Source: Burkholderiales bacterium
Lineage (GTDB): Bacteria > Pseudomonadota > Gammaproteobacteria > Burkholderiales > SG8-41
Assembly: GCA_030684405.1 (NCBI GenBank)
Contig: JAUXYA010000015.1
Coordinates: 1 to 64,000 of the forward strand
Direction of reading: 5' to 3'
Length of the DNA: 64,000 nt
Positions 56,048 to 63,999 of this stretch are shown in pieces. How positions within the stretch are numbered: the first letter of the stretch is position 1; the number at the start of each line of letters is the position of its first letter. Under the pieces are notes generated by a model. It worked only from the letters and a program-made list of their open reading frames with translations. It searched no databases and was not told the origin of the DNA. The position numbers were made by a program, and so were the translations under genes.

Positions 56048-56950
56048 ATGTCCGTGACCGCAACCGCCACCAGTGTCCGCGCCATTGCCCACCCTGGCGC
56101 CATTACTGTTGAACCCATCAGCCCGCATGTCGGCGCCGACATCATCGGCGTCGATCTGTCGCTGCCGCTGACTGATGCCCAGTTCGAGCAGATCCACGCG
56201 GCCTGGATGCAGCACCTGGTGCTGCGCTTCCGCGGCCAGAATCTGAGCAAGGACCAGTTGCACGAATTCAGCTGCCGTTTCGGCGAACTCGACAAGGCGC
56301 CGATCAACGTCAAGGGCAAACCCTGGATCGAGGGCTACCCCTACATGGCGGTGATGTCGAACATCAAGGTCGAAGGCGAATCGATCGGCAGCCTCGGTTA
56401 CGGCGAGGCGGTGTGGCACACCGACATGTCGTATAACGAGGTCACGCCCACCGGCGCGCTGCTCTATGGGGTCGAGGTGACGAAGGAGGGCGGCAAGACC
56501 GGCTTCCTCAACATGTACCATGCCTACGAAACCCTGCCGGCGGATCTCAAGTCGGCGATCGACGGCAAGATGATCAAGCATGATTCCAGCCGTAACAGCG
56601 CGGGTGAGTTGCGCGCCGGCTTCAAGGCGGTGAACGACGCGCGGGAGGCGCCGGGCGCGGTCCATCCGGCGGTGATTCGTCATCCTGTTACCGGCCGCAA
56701 GGCGCTGTTCCTCGGCCGCCGCCCCTTCGGTTATGTGATGGGCATGAACCTGGAGGACAGCGAAGCACTGCTCGACCGGCTGTGGGCGCATGCCACGCGC
56801 GACGAGTTTGCCTGGTACCAGACATGGAGCGTCGGCGACCTGCTGATCTGGGACAACCGCTGCGTGATGCACAAGCGCACGGCCTTTGATCCCAACGAGC
56901 GCCGGCTGCTTTACCGAACCCAGATCAAGGGCGTCAAGCCGCAGGCCTGA
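56048..56950 (+). CDS. TauD/TfdA-family dioxygenase under GntR control
   Basis: The 300-residue protein has the iron triad H124-x-D126 in AVWHTDMSYNE and H275 in CVMHKRTAFDP, with RRLLYRTQIKG for 2-oxoglutarate, and N-terminal VEPISPHVGADIIGVDLSLP typical of TfdA-like members. It is distinct from the two dioxygenases at 3.7-5.7 kb. A GAGGAG site precedes the ATG and a terminator ends the unit. The substrate is unknown, perhaps a carboxylate sensed by the regulator. Confidence 0.92.
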   Translation: MSVTATATSVRAIAHPGAITVEPISPHVGADIIGVDLSLPLTDAQFEQIHAAWMQHLVLRFRGQNLSKDQLHEFSCRFGELDKAPINVKGKPWIEGYPYMAVMSNIKVEGESIGSLGYGEAVWHTDMSYNEVTPTGALLYGVEVTKEGGKTGFLNMYHAYETLPADLKSAIDGKMIKHDSSRNSAGELRAGFKAVNDAREAPGAVHPAVIRHPVTGRKALFLGRRPFGYVMGMNLEDSEALLDRLWAHATRDEFAWYQTWSVGDLLIWDNRCVMHKRTAFDPNERRLLYRTQIKGVKPQA

Positions 56951-57001
56951 TGGCGCAGTGGCGGCCGCTTGAGGCCGTCCCCGCATGAATCAGCGCAGCA
57001 A

Positions 57002-57043
57002 CACGGGCCGCTGGATATAAAATCCAGCGGCCCGTGACTTTTT
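57002..57043 (+). terminator. Strong terminator after the dioxygenase, overlapping the MATE start
   Basis: A perfect 15-bp stem, CACGGGCCGCTGGAT with its complement around an ATAAA loop, is followed by ACTTTTT. The best start codon of the next gene (GTG at 57034) is the last three bases of the stem. Confidence 0.9.
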
Positions 57044-58365
57044 CCAAACCCCACATATCCGCAGCTGCGGGTCCGCATCGCCAGGTCTGGGCGATGGCCG
57101 GCCCCATCATCCTCGCCAACATTTCGGTGCCGTTGCTCGGCGCGGTGCATACCGCCGTAGTCGGTCACCTGCCCGAGCCGTACTACCTCGGCGCTGTGGC
57201 CATCGGCGCGATGCTGTTCAATTTCATCTATCACCTGTTCAACTGCCTGCGCATGGGCACGACCGGGCCCACCGCCCAGGCCCGCGGCGCCGGCGATTAT
57301 GCCGAGGTGCGGGCGATGCTGTCCCGCGCGTTGCTGCTGGCCACCGCAATCGGCGGCGTGCTGGTGCTGCTGCAGTTGCCGATACTTGCCACCGCGCTGT
57401 GGCTGATCAATGCCAGCGCCGAGGTCGAGCACCACGCCGGCGAATATTTCCGGATCCGTGTGTGGGCGATGCCGGCGGTGCTCGCGAGCTACGCCATCAT
57501 CGGCTGGCTTTACGGCCTGCGCGACGCGCGCCTGCCGCTGCTGATCCTGTTCGTGACCAACGGGGTGAACATCGCACTGAGCCTGTGGTTCGTGCTCGGC
57601 TTGGGCTGGGGCGTGCCCGGCGTGGCGATTGCCTCGCTGATCGCGGAATACACCGGCCTCGTGGCCGGGCTGCTTTGTGTATTGCGCGTCCTGCGCAGGC
57701 TGCCCGACGATGGCCGGCGCAGCCGCGTGCTCGACCCGGCATGTTTCGCGCGCATGCTCGCAATCAATGGCGATATCGTGGTGCGCACTTTCTGCGTGGT
57801 GTCGGTGCTCGCGTTTTTCATGGCGAAGAGCGCTGAACTCGGAGACGTGCAACTGGCGGCCAACCAGGTGCTGTACACCTTCCTGATGTTCACTTCTTTC
57901 GGACTGGACGGATTTGCCCATGCCGCCGAGGCGATTCTCGGCGAATCAGTGGGGCGCCGCAATCGCGAGGCCTTCCGCCGCAACATGCGCGTGGTGTTCC
58001 TGTGGGCCGGGCTGGTCGCCGCCCTCAATGCCGTGGTTTATGTTCTTGCCGGTCCGGCGATCATCGCGCTGCTGACCGGCATTCCCGAGGTGCGTGCTGC
58101 CGCGGAAACCTGGCTGCTGTGGCCGGCCCTGCTGCCGCTGGTCGGCGTCTGGGCCTACACCTACGACGGCGTCTACCTTGCTGCGACGCGCACCCGCATC
58201 ATGCGCAACACGGTGCTGCTGTCGTTCATGGTGTTCCTGCTGGTGCTGCACCTGGCGATGCCGTTGTTCGGCAACGCGGGACTATGGGGCGCGCTGGCAG
58301 TGTTCCTGGGTTTGCGCGGCGTGTTGCTGCACCTGTTCATGCCGCGGGTGCTGAAGTCGATCTGA
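57034..58365 (+). CDS. MATE-family multidrug/toxin efflux protein (DinF-like)
   Basis: The 443-residue protein has 12 membrane segments and MATE/DinF features: ILANISVPLLGAVHTAVVGH, YLGAVAIGAMLFNFIYHLFN, RMGTTGPTAQARGAGD in the N half and LAANQVLYTFLMFTSFGLDG in the C half. It exports drugs or metabolites with Na+ or H+. The GTG start lies in a terminator hairpin. The next ATG in frame (57094) would cut into the first helix, so GTG is kept but is doubtful. Confidence 0.9.
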   Translation: MTFSKPHISAAAGPHRQVWAMAGPIILANISVPLLGAVHTAVVGHLPEPYYLGAVAIGAMLFNFIYHLFNCLRMGTTGPTAQARGAGDYAEVRAMLSRALLLATAIGGVLVLLQLPILATALWLINASAEVEHHAGEYFRIRVWAMPAVLASYAIIGWLYGLRDARLPLLILFVTNGVNIALSLWFVLGLGWGVPGVAIASLIAEYTGLVAGLLCVLRVLRRLPDDGRRSRVLDPACFARMLAINGDIVVRTFCVVSVLAFFMAKSAELGDVQLAANQVLYTFLMFTSFGLDGFAHAAEAILGESVGRRNREAFRRNMRVVFLWAGLVAALNAVVYVLAGPAIIALLTGIPEVRAAAETWLLWPALLPLVGVWAYTYDGVYLAATRTRIMRNTVLLSFMVFLLVLHLAMPLFGNAGLWGALAVFLGLRGVLLHLFMPRVLKSI

Positions 58366-58373
58366 GGTTGCGC

Positions 58374-58529
58374 TCAGGGCACAGCGGGGAAGGCGGTACC
58401 GGGTTTTTCCTTGAGGAATTTTTCCTTCAGCTTTTTCATCGCCTCCAGATAGTCCTCCATCGTGGACTGGTTGTTCTCGTACTTGCCGGCGATTTTCTGG
58501 TAGGCGGTGATGTATTCGTGGTCGGTCAT
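58374..58529 (-). CDS. Small conserved-looking protein of 51 residues
   Basis: An ATG behind AAAGGAC opens MTDHEYITAYQKIAGKYENN, then a lysine/glutamate-rich helix and a proline tail (FPAVP). No signal peptide or membrane segment. I do not recognise the family. The good ribosome site and amphipathic helix favour a real gene. Confidence 0.6.
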   Translation of the reverse strand: MTDHEYITAYQKIAGKYENNQSTMEDYLEAMKKLKEKFLKEKPGTAFPAVP

Positions 58530-58645
58530 GGTATGTCCTTTGCGTATGGATTGACTATACGCGCTTGCCCTGGCCGGCGCCGGACTATCGGTGCTGGTTA
58601 TACTGGCGGCATGTTTTTTCTTTATCTGCTTGAGGAGTTGCAATT

Positions 58646-59107
58646 TTGGGTGCTGAACAACGTATCAGGGATCTGGGGTTGGTCCTGCCTGAGGGCAGTG
58701 CGCCTGCCGCGAACTACGTCAATGCCGTGCGCACCGGCAATCTGCTGTTCATCGCGGGCAAGCCGCCGCTGCCCGAAAACGGCAAAATGCCCAAGGGCCG
58801 GCTGGGCCGTGAATACTCGACCGAGGACGGATATCGCTTTGCGCGTTCTGCAGCGCTCGAACTGATGGCGGTGATGCGCGCTGAACTGGGCTCGCTGGAT
58901 CGAGTCGCGCGCGTGGTCGAGATCCAGGGCTTCCTGAACGCGGTTCCGGAGTTCGAGGCGCACCCCAAGGTTCTCGACGGCTGCTCCGACCGACTGGTCG
59001 AGGTATTCGGCGAGCGCGGCGTTCATGCCCGTTCCGTGCTCGGCGCCAGTTCGCTGCGCGGCGGCCTGCCGGTGATCGTCAAGGCCGTGGTCGAAGTCCT
59101 GCCTTAA
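58646..59107 (+). CDS. RidA-like protein, longer branch
   Basis: TTG after GAGGAG gives 153 residues: GLVLPEGSAPAANYVNAVRT, LLFIAGKPPLPENGKMPKGR, EIQGFLNAVPEFEAHPKVLD and a C-terminal GASSLRGGLPVIVKAVVEV. This is the RidA branch often annotated as endoribonuclease L-PSP or amide/enamine hydrolase. The arginine expected in RidA active sites (SLRGG) is present, unlike the RidA copy at 9.5 kb. Confidence 0.88.
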   Translation: MGAEQRIRDLGLVLPEGSAPAANYVNAVRTGNLLFIAGKPPLPENGKMPKGRLGREYSTEDGYRFARSAALELMAVMRAELGSLDRVARVVEIQGFLNAVPEFEAHPKVLDGCSDRLVEVFGERGVHARSVLGASSLRGGLPVIVKAVVEVLP

Positions 59108-59168
59108 GGTGTGTAGCAGTTGATGTGCGGTGGGCACGCTGCGCTTTGCCCACCCTACGGCATTTACT

Positions 59169-60065
59169 TCAGTCCGGATCAACCGGAGTGTTATTGCCGG
59201 CATCATGCACCGGTCTGGCGGCGCGTGACGCCGGCGTTTCGAGGCTGATCCTGCCGAGCGTGCCGCTGCGGTAATCGTTGAGCAGCGTCACTGCCGCCTT
59301 TTCGAAATCGGCACCGCCCCCTTTGATGCGGAAGCCGCGTTTTGCCGCGACTGCTTCGATGACACCGACGCCATCCAATCCGCCGCCGTCGGCCGGTGTG
59401 GCGTAGCGCGCCGCCAGCAGTTTCGGGTATTGGGCCAGCAATACTCCCGCCAGGTAAATCGCCACCTCGGATTCGATGTAGGCGTTAATGCCGATGCTGT
59501 GGCTGGCGGCGAGCATCCGGCCGTCATCGGGATGATCTATTTTCGGCCACATCAGGCCCGGGGTGTCGGTGAGGCTGACGGTCGGCGTCAACTCGTAACG
59601 GGTCAGTGATTTGGTAATCGCCGGCTCATCGCCGACTTTCGCGCGACGCTGTTTCAGCAGTGCGTTGACCAGCGTCGATTTGCCGACATTGGGCACACCC
59701 ATGATCAGCATGCGCAGCGGCTTCAGATTTTCGTTGCGGTGCGGTGCAAGCTTTTTTGCGGCAGCGATGATTTTCTGCGCGTCGCCGGGTTTTTTTGCGG
59801 ACAGCGCAATGGCGTGGGTGTTTTTCTGCGCGTTGAAATGGCTGATCCACTGCGGCGTGGTCTGGGCGTCGGCGGCATCGGCCTTGTTCAGCACCTTCAG
59901 GCAGGCGCGCTGGCGTGCCATGCGCAGCGCTTCGACCAGCGGATTGCTGCTCGCCATCGGGCAGCGTGCGTCGAGCACCTCGATCACCACGTCATGATCC
60001 GCCATCGCCTTCTTGATCTTGTCGACGGCGATGGCCATGTGGCCGGGAAACCAGTTGATGCTCAT
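59169..60065 (-). CDS. Ribosome biogenesis GTPase RbgA/YlqF
   Basis: The 298-residue protein is circularly permuted: VLNKADAADA (G4) comes before MGVPNVGKSTLVNALL (G1) and DTPGLMWPK (G3). It starts MSINWFPGHMAIAVDKIKKA, as in YlqF. RbgA helps late 50S assembly. A DUF1653 gene begins directly upstream on the same strand, stop and start nearly touching. Confidence 0.94.
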   Translation of the reverse strand: MSINWFPGHMAIAVDKIKKAMADHDVVIEVLDARCPMASSNPLVEALRMARQRACLKVLNKADAADAQTTPQWISHFNAQKNTHAIALSAKKPGDAQKIIAAAKKLAPHRNENLKPLRMLIMGVPNVGKSTLVNALLKQRRAKVGDEPAITKSLTRYELTPTVSLTDTPGLMWPKIDHPDDGRMLAASHSIGINAYIESEVAIYLAGVLLAQYPKLLAARYATPADGGGLDGVGVIEAVAAKRGFRIKGGGADFEKAAVTLLNDYRSGTLGRISLETPASRAARPVHDAGNNTPVDPD

Positions 60066-60066
60066 G

Positions 60067-60282
60067 TCAGAGTTTCTCGAAACGCCGCCGGCTGCGGCCG
60101 TCGATGACGACATCTTCGGTGAACATCGCGGCGGGACGCACCCACAGCCCGTCTGCGCCATAAAGCGGGCGGTAGACCACCATCGCTTCCAGCGTTTCGG
60201 AATGGGTGGCGATGCCGACCACTTCGTATTCATTGCCCTTGTAGTGGCGGTAGCGGCCGGGTGTGATGGGGCTGGAGCTCAT
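60067..60282 (-). CDS. DUF1653 protein
   Basis: The 71-residue protein carries the DUF1653 core GRYRHYKGNEYEVVGIATHS, MVVYRPLYGADGLWVRPAAM and FTEDV. Function unknown. It is the first gene of a pair with rbgA, with its stop one base before the rbgA start. Confidence 0.93.
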   Translation of the reverse strand: MSSSPITPGRYRHYKGNEYEVVGIATHSETLEAMVVYRPLYGADGLWVRPAAMFTEDVVIDGRSRRRFEKL

Positions 60283-60394
60283 GCGGATTTCCGTGAAATG
60301 CAGGCTGTGCTTTTACGTGACTGACGCCGAAGTTGCCAGCGGGCTTGCGGCGTCATCGTGCGCACTATAGTGAAATAATATCATAAGTATCTGT

Positions 60395-60437
60395 TTTTAT
60401 TAATAAAATTGACATTCAGCCGAATCGGTTATATTCG
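60395..60437 (+). promoter_or_regulatory. Promoter with adjacent palindrome for the MFS gene
   Basis: TTTTATTAATAAAA (60395-60408), a perfect 14-bp palindrome, abuts a TTGACA -35 box (60409-60414). TATATT at 60430 or TATTCG at 60432 (spacers 15 and 17) could be the -10. The predicted start is at or just before the ATG, and no ribosome site is visible, so the message may be leaderless. Confidence 0.55.
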
Positions 60438-60444
60438 CCGATCC

Positions 60445-61599
60445 ATGTCGCAAATCCCCGCGCACCGCATTGCATTCGCCGGTATGGCCGCGCTCGCCGT
60501 GGCCATGGGTATTGGCCGCTTCGCCTTCACGCCGATCCTGCCGATGATGCAGGACGATGCGGGACTGACTGTGGCTTCCGGCGGTTATCTCGCTTCCGCA
60601 AACTATCTTGGATATCTCATCGGTTCGCTGCTGGCGACGCGGCTGCGGGTGCGCGACGACGTGGCGGTGCTCGGCAGCATGCTGCTGATCGGCATCGCGA
60701 CGCTGCTGATGGGATTCACCGATCATTATTTTGCCTGGCTGCTGCTGCGCCTGGTGGCCGGCATCGCCAATGCCTGGATCGCGATATTCGCGTTTTCCTG
60801 GGCGCTTGACCGGCTCGCCGCGGTACGCAATCCCTTGCTGAACAGCCTCAGTTTTGCCGGAGTCGGCGCCGGCACATTGGTGGCCGGCCTGGTCTGCATC
60901 GCGCTGATGCGTTTCGGGGCTTCGTCGGCACAGGCGTGGATGGCCTTTGGCCTGCTGGCGCTGGCGGTGACCGCCGTGGTGTGGACGACCTATGCCGGCG
61001 GCGGCACGGTGCGCGGTGCACCGCGCCCGCCGATGCGCGGCATTCCCTGGAGCCGCGACGCCCGGTTGCTGGTGTTTTGTTTTGGTGCCGCGGGTTTCGG
61101 CTACATCATTCCCGCGACCTTTCTACCGGCGATGGCGCGCGCGGTGATCCAGGACCCGGCAGTCTTCGGCTGGGCGTGGCCGGTATTCGGTTTGGCGGCC
61201 ATGTTGTCAACGCTGCTTGCGGCCACCGTGCTGCGCGGGTTCGCGCCGCGCCGCGTGTGGGTGGTCTGCCATCTGGTGATGGCTTTCGGCGTGGTGATCC
61301 CGGTGTTTTCCGCCGGCATGGTGGCGATCGTGACCGCGGCGCTCTGCGTCGGCGGCACCTTCATGGTGATCACCATGCTGAGCATCCAGGAGGCGCGGGC
61401 GGTGGCTGGTGCCGGAGTGGTGCCGCTGACGGCGGCGATGACTGCGGCATTCGCGCTGGGCCAGATTATCGGCCCGCTGGCGGCGGGTCTGCTGAGCAAT
61501 GCCGGGCTGGGATTTGCCGGTGGCCTGCTGCTGGCGGGTGCGGTGCTGGCACTGTCGGCCGCACTGCTGTGGCGTGGATCAGCGGCAGGGGCGGCCTGA
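60445..61599 (+). CDS. YbfB/YjiJ-family MFS transporter
   Basis: The 384-residue protein has 12 hydrophobic segments and YbfB/YjiJ features: MAVAMGIGRFAFTPILPMMQ, GGYLASANYLGYLIGSLLAT and GFGYIIPATFLPAMARAVI. Members export or import small organic compounds, mostly uncharacterised. It overlaps nothing and is followed 2 nt later by an EamA transporter, apparently one operon. Confidence 0.88.
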   Translation: MSQIPAHRIAFAGMAALAVAMGIGRFAFTPILPMMQDDAGLTVASGGYLASANYLGYLIGSLLATRLRVRDDVAVLGSMLLIGIATLLMGFTDHYFAWLLLRLVAGIANAWIAIFAFSWALDRLAAVRNPLLNSLSFAGVGAGTLVAGLVCIALMRFGASSAQAWMAFGLLALAVTAVVWTTYAGGGTVRGAPRPPMRGIPWSRDARLLVFCFGAAGFGYIIPATFLPAMARAVIQDPAVFGWAWPVFGLAAMLSTLLAATVLRGFAPRRVWVVCHLVMAFGVVIPVFSAGMVAIVTAALCVGGTFMVITMLSIQEARAVAGAGVVPLTAAMTAAFALGQIIGPLAAGLLSNAGLGFAGGLLLAGAVLALSAALLWRGSAAGAA

Positions 61600-61601
61600 A
61601 C

Positions 61602-62453
61602 ATGGCGCCCGTGCTGCGCAGCCTGTTGCTGATGACGCTGGGCGTCGCGCTGCTCACGGCCAATGATGCGGCGAGCAAATACCTGGTGCAGTCGTACCCG
61701 GTGGGGCAGGTGATCGGCCTGCGCCAGGCAGCGACGCTGCTGGTGCTGATTCCGTATGTGATGTGTTTCAGCCGCTGGAGCGCGCTGCGCGTGGTCGACT
61801 GGCCGGGACAGCTCGGGCGTGGTGTGCTGTTCATCATCGGTTCGGTGTTCATCGTCTGGAGCCTCGCCGAACTGCCGCTGGCAACGGCCATCACGATGCT
61901 CTTCGCGAGCCCGATCTTCATGGTGGTGCTTTCCGCGCCGCTGCTCGGCGAACGCATCGGGCGTCATCGCTGGATTGCGGTGATCGGCGGTTTTGCCGGT
62001 GTGCTGATCATCCTGCGTCCCGGTGCCGAGTCCTTCCAGTGGGCGCTGCTGCTGCCGCTTGCCGCAGCAATGATCAACGCGCTGCGCGATGTGATAACAC
62101 GATGGTTGTCGCGCACCGAGACCTCGATCGCGATCCTGTTCTGGTCGAACATCATCCTGATGGCCGGCGGATTCGCGACGCTGCCCTTCGGCTGGCAGGC
62201 GGTGACCTGGCATGCGGGGCTGTGGTTCCTTGCCGCCGGCATTTTCAACGGCAGTGCGCATTTTCTGATCATCGAAGCCCTGCGCACCGGCGAGGCCTCG
62301 GTGCTGGCACCCGTCCGTTACACCGCGCTATTGTGGGCGGCCGCGATCGGCTTTCTCGTCTGGGGTGAACTGCCGGAACTGTGGCTGTGGGCGGGTGCTG
62401 CGGTAATCGTCGGCAGCAGTCTCTACATGATCCGTGGCGAGCGGCGGCGCTAA
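61602..62453 (+). CDS. EamA (DMT) family transporter
   Basis: The 283-residue protein has 10 hydrophobic segments in two EamA repeats (LTANDAASKYLVQSYPVGQV to GAESF, and NALRDVITRWLSRTETSIAI to LYMIRG). It resembles drug/metabolite exporters. Substrate unknown. Its ATG follows the MFS stop almost directly, so it is probably expressed with it. Confidence 0.9.
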   Translation: MAPVLRSLLLMTLGVALLTANDAASKYLVQSYPVGQVIGLRQAATLLVLIPYVMCFSRWSALRVVDWPGQLGRGVLFIIGSVFIVWSLAELPLATAITMLFASPIFMVVLSAPLLGERIGRHRWIAVIGGFAGVLIILRPGAESFQWALLLPLAAAMINALRDVITRWLSRTETSIAILFWSNIILMAGGFATLPFGWQAVTWHAGLWFLAAGIFNGSAHFLIIEALRTGEASVLAPVRYTALLWAAAIGFLVWGELPELWLWAGAAVIVGSSLYMIRGERRR

Positions 62454-62578
62454 GTTCCGTAACCCCCTGTGCGTGACGGGTTTCTCCGGTTTCGATTGCA
62501 GTGGCAGGGACCCGCGATTATGCTGGGCTTGCAGTCTGGCAATACCGATTGTTCATAATGATGACAAGGAGAACTTTT

Positions 62579-63040
62579 ATGGAAATTCAAGCAGGCGGTG
62601 CGGCACCGGATTTCACGCTGGCCGCGCACAACTCTGACCAGAAGGTCGCGCTGTCCTCGTTCAAGGGACGCCCGGTCGTGGTCGCATTCATGCCCTTTGC
62701 CTTTACCGGGGGATGAACCAATCAAGTCCGTGGGTTCCGTGAGAACTACGAAGAATTCAAGAAACTGAACTGCGAAATCCTGCAGCTGAGCGCCGATCCG
62801 CTGCCGAGTCTGAAAGCCTGGGCAGAGCATCTTGGTGGCGTGCCTTTCCCGCTGATGTCCGACTATTGGCCGCATGGTGCGGTCGGTCAGGCCTTCGGAA
62901 TTTTCAATGACGAGCGCGGCATGGATAAACGAGCCGCCTATGTCATTGATGCCAAGGGGGTCGTGCGTTACGCCAAGGTCTACCCGCAGGGCACGATTCC
63001 GACCAGTGAGGAACTGCTCGCCGAGCTGCGCAAGCTCTAG
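62579..63040 (+). CDS. AhpE-like peroxiredoxin with TGA at the active-site cysteine (probable selenoprotein)
   Basis: Reading TGA at 62714-62716 as Sec gives 153 residues in one frame. The protein opens MEIQAGGAAPDFTLAAHNSD and reaches FMPFAFTGGU46TNQVRGFR, where AhpE has FPLAFTGIC with its peroxidatic cysteine. The downstream part continues in the AhpE manner: SADPLPSLKAWAEHLGG, PLMSDYWPHGAVGQAFGIFN. A good AAGGAG ribosome site precedes ATG. Apart from the TGA the frame is unbroken and the family's usual length. Cys65 is the only other cysteine. It would reduce peroxides. Loss by a nonsense mutation is the alternative but is less likely with the hairpin that follows. selA/B/C/D are not in the window. 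Confidence 0.8.
62729..62750 (+). promoter_or_regulatory. Candidate bacterial SECIS hairpin
   Basis: Twelve nucleotides after the TGA, CGT-G-GGTTC pairs with GAACT-ACG around the loop CGTGA: 8 pairs (one G-U) with a single bulged G. The loop has G in its second position and starts 21 nt after TGA, within the range described for bacterial SECIS elements, which also carry a bulge in this part of the stem. Confidence 0.65.
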
Positions 63041-63061
63041 GGCAGGGCAGGCGCATTACCG

Positions 63062-63106
63062 GGCCGGCAGGCCATACCTCTGCGAGGGATGACTGCCGGC
63101 CTTTTT
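63062..63106 (+). terminator. Terminator after the peroxiredoxin gene
   Basis: GGCCGGCAG and CTGCCGGCC form a 9-bp perfect stem followed by five T, 22 nt after the peroxiredoxin stop. Confidence 0.85.
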
Positions 63107-63177
63107 GCGTCCGCCGACTTCCGGCTGGCCCGCATTTTGCGTCATGATGCAAGCCATCCTTTCCCGGAGTTCCTGTC

Positions 63178-63960
63178 ATGTTCAACGGAAAATGCGCCCT
63201 TGTCACCGGCTCCACCAGCGGCATCGGCCTTGCCGTTGCCAGCGCGCTGGCGGCGCGCGGCGCCAATATCATGCTCAATGGCTTCGGTGACCCCGAAGCC
63301 ATCCGCGACCTGCGCATAAAACTGGCGCAGCAGTACGGCGTGCGCGTCGAGTACCACGGCGCCGACATGAGCAAACCGGCCGAAATCGCCGAAATGATGG
63401 AGCACACCGTCGCGGTGCTCGGCAAGATCGACATCCTGGTCAACAACGCCGGCATCCAGTTCGTTGCTCCGGTCGAGGAATTCCCGCCGGAGAAGTGGGA
63501 TGCGATCATCGCCATCAACCTGGTGGCGCTGTTTCACACCATCCGCCATGCCGTGCCCGGCATGAAGCGGCGGCGCTGGGGGCGCATCATCAACATCGCC
63601 TCGGCGCATGCGCTGGTGGCTTCGCCCTTCAAGTCGGCCTATGTCGCCGCCAAACACGGCGTGGCCGGGCTGACCAAGACCATTGCCCTCGAAACCGCCA
63701 CCTTCGGCGTCACCTGCAATGCGATCTGCCCGGGCTACGTGCTGACGCCGCTGGTGCAGAAGCAGATTCCGGACACCGCGAAGGCGCGCGGCATCACGGA
63801 GGAGCAGGTGGTGCGCGACGTGCTGCTGGCAGCGCAGCCGACCAAGCAGTTCGTGACGGTGGAGCAGGTGGCAGCATTGGCCTGTTTCCTTGCGAGCGAC
63901 GAAGCGGCGTCCATTACCGGCACCTTGCAGGCGATCGACGGCGGGTGGACGGCGCAGTAA
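63178..63960 (+). CDS. bdhA: 3-hydroxybutyrate dehydrogenase (SDR)
   Basis: The 260-residue protein has TGSTSGIGLAVASALAARGA (NAD site), LVNNAGIQFVAPVEEFPPEK, catalytic ASAHALVASPFKSAYVAAKH (Ser-Tyr-Lys) and the extended CPGYVLTPLVQKQIPDTAKA characteristic of D-3-hydroxybutyrate dehydrogenases. It oxidises 3-hydroxybutyrate, a product of PHB breakdown, to acetoacetate. Monocistronic in this window. Confidence 0.94.
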   Translation: MFNGKCALVTGSTSGIGLAVASALAARGANIMLNGFGDPEAIRDLRIKLAQQYGVRVEYHGADMSKPAEIAEMMEHTVAVLGKIDILVNNAGIQFVAPVEEFPPEKWDAIIAINLVALFHTIRHAVPGMKRRRWGRIINIASAHALVASPFKSAYVAAKHGVAGLTKTIALETATFGVTCNAICPGYVLTPLVQKQIPDTAKARGITEEQVVRDVLLAAQPTKQFVTVEQVAALACFLASDEAASITGTLQAIDGGWTAQ

Positions 63961-63979
63961 TCGCCAAAAACCGTTCGTC

Positions 63980-63999
63980 ACCCCGGCGAAAGCCGGGGT
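63980..63999. repeat. Short GAAA-loop palindrome, dispersed-repeat type
   Basis: ACCCCGGC, GAAA, GCCGGGGT form an 8-bp stem directly after bdhA at the window edge. Similar C-rich GAAA hairpins are widespread between genes in GC-rich proteobacteria. No T-run is seen before the edge. Confidence 0.6.

Noticed and set aside
62579-62716. A short peroxiredoxin fragment or pseudogene ending at TGA
   Set aside because: The frame continues without another stop to the normal family length, the TGA is at the catalytic cysteine, and a SECIS-like hairpin follows, so Sec recoding is the better reading, though not proven.
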